Assembly: GCA_017616855.1 (NCBI GenBank)
Contig: JAFZXI010000035.1
Location: forward strand, 1 to 35,593
Direction of reading: 5' to 3'
Length of the DNA: 35,593 bases
DNA from: Clostridia bacterium
GTDB taxonomy: Bacteria > Bacillota > Clostridia > Oscillospirales > RGIG8002
How positions within the stretch are numbered: the first letter of the stretch is position 1; each line of letters opens with the position of its first letter. Made by a program: the position numbers and the translations under genes. Positions 33,167 to 35,593 of this stretch are shown here, one piece after another. Under the pieces are notes generated by a model that worked only from the letters and a program-made list of their open reading frames with translations, was not told the origin of the DNA and did no database searches.

Positions 33167-33718
33167 TTACAGCTCGACGCGTTTTTTTACGATTTGAGCG
33201 AGTTTATACGCGCCGAGGATCTTCAGCACGTCCGGCACGATATAAGGCAGCACGCAGAGCGTCAGCGCGCTCCGGACGCCTACGCTTCCGGTATCGCGTG
33301 TGTAAACGTAAACGAACCACGCCGTTCCGAACGCGTAGCAGAGCAGCAGCGTGCCGAAGGCGACGAGCAGGTCGCGCCATGCGGAGCGCTTTTTAATCAG
33401 CGAAAACGCGAGCCAGCAGACGAGCGCGGCGAGCAGAAAGCCCCAGATATAGCCGCCGGTCGGGCCGAGCAGCGCGGGTAAACCCGGCTTGAAGCCTGAG
33501 AAGACCGGCGCTCCGATAAGCCCGAGCGCGATATGCAGCGCGACGGCGAGCGTCCCCTTCAGCCCGCCGAGCATGAAGATCGCGGCGTAAACGCCGAATA
33601 TCTGCAGCGTGAACGGCACCGACGGGATCGGTATCGTTATCCACGAGCATATCGTTATGACTACCGCCGCGAGAGCGATCTCGACGGCGGCTTTTATCCT
33701 TTTATCGGCGAGCGCCAT
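33167..33718 (-). CDS. bioY: Biotin transporter BioY (ECF S component)
   Basis: A 183-residue protein with about six membrane helices. The VPFTLQIFGVYAAIFMLGGLKGTLAVALHIALGLIGAPVFSGF region (about 35-77) is the BioY signature, followed by GPTGGYIWGF (84-94). BioY binds biotin and works alone or with the shared ECF A/A'/T module, which is not in this window. The ATG shares one base with the purA stop (TAATG), implying coupled translation. No BirA box was found next to it. Confidence 0.95.
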   Translation of the reverse strand: MALADKRIKAAVEIALAAVVITICSWITIPIPSVPFTLQIFGVYAAIFMLGGLKGTLAVALHIALGLIGAPVFSGFKPGLPALLGPTGGYIWGFLLAALVCWLAFSLIKKRSAWRDLLVAFGTLLLCYAFGTAWFVYVYTRDTGSVGVRSALTLCVLPYIVPDVLKILGAYKLAQIVKKRVEL

Positions 33719-34986
33719 TACTTCGCGACCCTTATGTATTCGTCCCTGCCGGCGCCGACGGAGATATAACCCACGCGGCAGCCGACAGCGTTTTCGAGAT
33801 AAGCGACGTAGCGCTTCGCGGCGTCTGGCAGATCGCTCCAGCTGCGGCAGCCGGAAACGTCGCCGAAGCCGTCGACGTATTCGACGACGGGCTTCGCGTG
33901 GCGGAGCCGTTCGCCGCTCGGGAACTCCGTCGTGCGCTCGCCGTCGATCTCGTAGGCGACGCAGACGGGGATCTTATCCATATACGAAAGCACGTCGAGC
34001 TTCGTCAGCGCGATCTCGTCCGCGCCCTGCATCTTCACGCCGTAGCGCGAGGCGGGCACGTCGAAGGGACCTACCCTGCGCGGACGTCCGGTCGCGGCGC
34101 CGTATTCGCCGCCCGCGGCGCGGAGCTTCTCCGCCTCCTCGCCGAACATCTCGGCGGTGAAGGGGCCTTCGCCGACGCAGGTGGAATACGCCTTCATTAT
34201 GCCGATGACGTTATCGAGCTTCGCGCCCGGCACGCCGGCGCCGATGGGCGCGTAGGCGGCGAGCGTGGTTGAAGACGAGGTGTAGGGGTATATGCCGAAC
34301 TCGATGTCGCGCAGGGCGCCGAGCTGCGCCTCAAACATCACGTTTTTGCCCGCGGCGATCGCTTCGGTCAGGAACGCGGTCACGTCGGTGACGTAGGGCT
34401 TGACGGCTTCGCCGTAGACGCGGAGCCATTCCATTATTTCGGCGGGGTCTATCTTTTCTTTGCCGTATCCGGCGAAGGTTATGTTTTTCCACTCCACGAG
34501 GTCGGCGACCTTTTCTTCGAGTCCGTCGTCAAAAAGGTCCTCCATGCGCAGGTCCTTTTTCATATACTTATCGGCGTAGACGGGGCCGATGCCGCGGCGG
34601 GTGGAGCCGTATTTTTTATCCGCGAGGCGTTCTTCCTCCATGATGTCCTGCATTTTGTGATACGGCAGGCAGATTATCGCCTTGCTACTGATTTTGAGGT
34701 TGGCGGGAGAGACCTTGACGCCCTTTTCGGCGAGCCGCGCGATCTCACCCGTCAGGTGCTCGAGGTCGACGACCATGCCGTTGCCCATCACGTTGACGGT
34801 GGTCTCGCGCAGGATGCCGGACGGCAGGAGGTTCAGCACGAACTTGCCCCGCTCGTTGACGACGGTGTGCCCGGCGTTGTTGCCGCCCTGATAGCGGCAT
34901 ATCACGTCATAATCGGACGAAAGCAGGTCGACCATACGGCCTTTTCCTTCGTCGCCCCAGTTGATTCCCACGACTGCTGTCAGCAT
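33718..34986 (-). CDS. purA: Adenylosuccinate synthetase
   Basis: A 422-residue enzyme of normal length that joins IMP and aspartate with GTP to form adenylosuccinate in AMP synthesis. The N-terminal GINWGDEGKGRMVD P-loop segment (8-21), with the catalytic aspartate, and NNAGHTV (34-41) are diagnostic; GSTRRGIGPVYADK (about 126-139) and GRPRRVGPFD are also present. The ATG at 34986 has AAAGGAAGG upstream. The gene leads the purA-bioY-AlkD run and has a leader of about 320 nt with the palindromic element at 35057-35164. No purine riboswitch core was recognised in that leader. Confidence 0.98.
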   Translation of the reverse strand: MLTAVVGINWGDEGKGRMVDLLSSDYDVICRYQGGNNAGHTVVNERGKFVLNLLPSGILRETTVNVMGNGMVVDLEHLTGEIARLAEKGVKVSPANLKISSKAIICLPYHKMQDIMEEERLADKKYGSTRRGIGPVYADKYMKKDLRMEDLFDDGLEEKVADLVEWKNITFAGYGKEKIDPAEIMEWLRVYGEAVKPYVTDVTAFLTEAIAAGKNVMFEAQLGALRDIEFGIYPYTSSSTTLAAYAPIGAGVPGAKLDNVIGIMKAYSTCVGEGPFTAEMFGEEAEKLRAAGGEYGAATGRPRRVGPFDVPASRYGVKMQGADEIALTKLDVLSYMDKIPVCVAYEIDGERTTEFPSGERLRHAKPVVEYVDGFGDVSGCRSWSDLPDAAKRYVAYLENAVGCRVGYISVGAGRDEYIRVAK

Positions 34987-35056
34987 AGTTTTGCCCCTTC
35001 CTTTCGCGCTTCAGCGCGCAAAAACAAATCGGCTGATTGGCGGCAAGAACAACACG

Positions 35057-35164
35057 GTTTTGAACGGCTGATTCTGCACCGTTCTTTGTTAAAATGCTCG
35101 GCAATACAGCAAGTATTGCCTTGCGCTTTTGCCTTGAACGGACCAGAATCAGCTCGCTCAAAAC
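35057..35164. repeat. 108-bp palindromic element, copy P3, in the purA leader
   Basis: GTTTTGAACGGCTGATTCTG (35057-35076) and CAGAATCAGCTCGCTCAAAA (35144-35163) are inverted repeats with one extra base; CCGTTC/GAACGG continue the stem inward and GGCAATAC-AGCAA-GTATTGCC (35100-35120) forms the exact centre. It is the same size as P1 and P2, shares their terminal arms or core, and adjoins the same CTGCTCCGCA flank as P2. The rest of the 429-bp gap holds small hairpins (35005-35018; GCAAATCC-GAG-GGATTTGC near 35186-35204) and no gene. Confidence 0.75.
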
Positions 35165-35313
35165 TGCTCCGCACCTGAAAACGAGGCAAATCCGAGGGAT
35201 TTGCGGCGCGGAAGACGACGGCGGGCCGGCGCCCGCCGAGGATGACAAACCGGAAAGCACCGGATTTGACCGTTTATCAGGCGTATTGTTCTTACCGTCA
35301 ATCAGCCGTATTT

Positions 35314-35342
35314 ATGTTATCACTTATTGCGCGTGATGTCAA
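35314..35342 (-). promoter_or_regulatory. Sigma-A promoter of purA
   Basis: A perfect TTGACA (35337-35342) and TAACAT (35314-35319) are spaced 17 bp apart on the minus strand. The predicted start, near 35307, makes the palindromic element part of the transcribed leader. Confidence 0.78.
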
Positions 35343-35380
35343 GAAATGATGAGGGAGAAATGTGTGAAAATATGCAAAAA

Positions 35381-35402
35381 AACGCCTGCCGGAGCAGGCG
35401 TT
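35381..35402 (-). terminator. Terminator of the partial right-end gene
   Basis: A perfect 9-bp stem, AACGCCTGC/GCAGGCGTT, with a CGGA loop lies 13 bp past the stop and is followed on the minus strand by TTTTTGC. Confidence 0.88.
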
Positions 35403-35415
35403 TTATATGGCGTTA

Positions 35416-35593
35416 TCACTCTTGCTTGTCGTCTTTTTTCGACTCGGTCCGCCGTTTCTTTATCGCCATCGGGATTGCGACGGATGCAGCGCCGGCCGCC
35501 GCGGCACCGAGCGCGATAAGGATTATCGGTATGAGATTATTTCCGCCGCTTTCGCGCGGGGCGCTGCCGGTTTCTTCGGCCTCGGACGAGGCA
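35416..35593 (-). CDS. C-terminal membrane-anchor fragment of a surface protein, 5' end outside window
   Basis: The last 58 codons of a gene that enters from the right edge. An acidic, Gly/Ser-rich stretch (ASSEAEETGSAPRESGG) is followed by one hydrophobic helix (NNLIPIILIALGAAAAGAASVAIPM) and a strongly charged tail, KKRRTESKKDDKQE, then TGA. This is the topology of a C-terminal anchor of an extracellular protein. No LPxTG motif is seen, so sortase attachment is not supported. It has its own terminator directly downstream. The function of the missing part is unknown. Confidence 0.7.
   Translation of the reverse strand, partial: ASSEAEETGSAPRESGGNNLIPIILIALGAAAAGAASVAIPMAIKKRRTESKKDDKQE

Noticed and set aside
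34987-35313. Purine riboswitch or PurR box in the purA leader
   Set aside because: No purine aptamer core or recognisable PurR box was found by eye; the leader is taken up by the palindromic repeat.
35416-35593. Sortase-anchored (LPxTG) surface protein
   Set aside because: The tail has a hydrophobic helix and basic residues but no LPxTG-like motif before the helix.

Overview
The window looks like chromosome from an uncultured, fairly GC-rich member of the Clostridia, probably an Oscillospiraceae/Ruminococcaceae-type gut bacterium. The evidence is a CIRCE-groES-groEL operon, AbrB, LytTR and DUF3021 families, strong AGGAGG-type ribosome sites, TTGACA/TATAAT-type promoters, and secreted proteins carrying dockerin modules. 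This is an inference from gene content; no rRNA is present to confirm it.

Left part (1-10.4 kb). The 3'-truncated nrnA and rbfA form a small operon on the minus strand. Upstream of it is an autoregulated-looking AbrB-ABC exporter operon with two tandem 16-bp operators at its promoter. Diverging from that operon is an M32 carboxypeptidase gene, followed by a 305-bp composite of palindromes and then CIRCE-groES-groEL. After groEL comes a roughly 250-bp array of short hairpins with differing stems. A six-gene minus-strand operon follows: Cys-rich peptide, LytTR regulator, DUF3021 membrane protein, small membrane protein, HEATH-motif polytopic membrane protein and lipoprotein. It has a good promoter overlapped by a 25-bp palindrome.

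Centre (10.5-27.5 kb). Five consecutive minus-strand genes (called A-E here, A nearest the left end) encode very large secreted proteins of one architecture: signal peptide, 2-4 CBM4/9-like jelly-roll modules, an internal dockerin-like EF-hand pair, an FN3-like linker domain, a tyrosine-phosphatase domain with an intact HCxYGRDRTG P-loop, 1-2 bacterial Ig-like domains and a terminal dockerin. They fall into three transcription units, E-D, C and B-A, each with its own sigma-A promoter and terminator. E resembles B and D resembles A, so a two-gene cassette seems to have been duplicated around C. Glycan-tethered, dockerin-bearing phosphatases in such numbers are the most striking feature. They may dephosphorylate a plant or host substrate, such as phosphoinositol, phosphoglycan or phosphoprotein, within a cellulosome-like assembly. 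No cohesin or scaffoldin is in the window and the substrate is unknown.

Right part (27.7-35.6 kb). A minus-strand run of purA, bioY, an AlkD-like repair gene and a cytoplasmic GH78 rhamnosidase is interrupted by an AT-rich two-gene island. The island encodes a zinc-ribbon/Vsr-like nuclease/NUMOD protein and a HEPN-like protein, and it is fitted between its neighbours almost without spacer. The purA leader holds a third copy of the palindromic element seen after the M32 gene. The window ends in the membrane-anchor tail of a surface protein.
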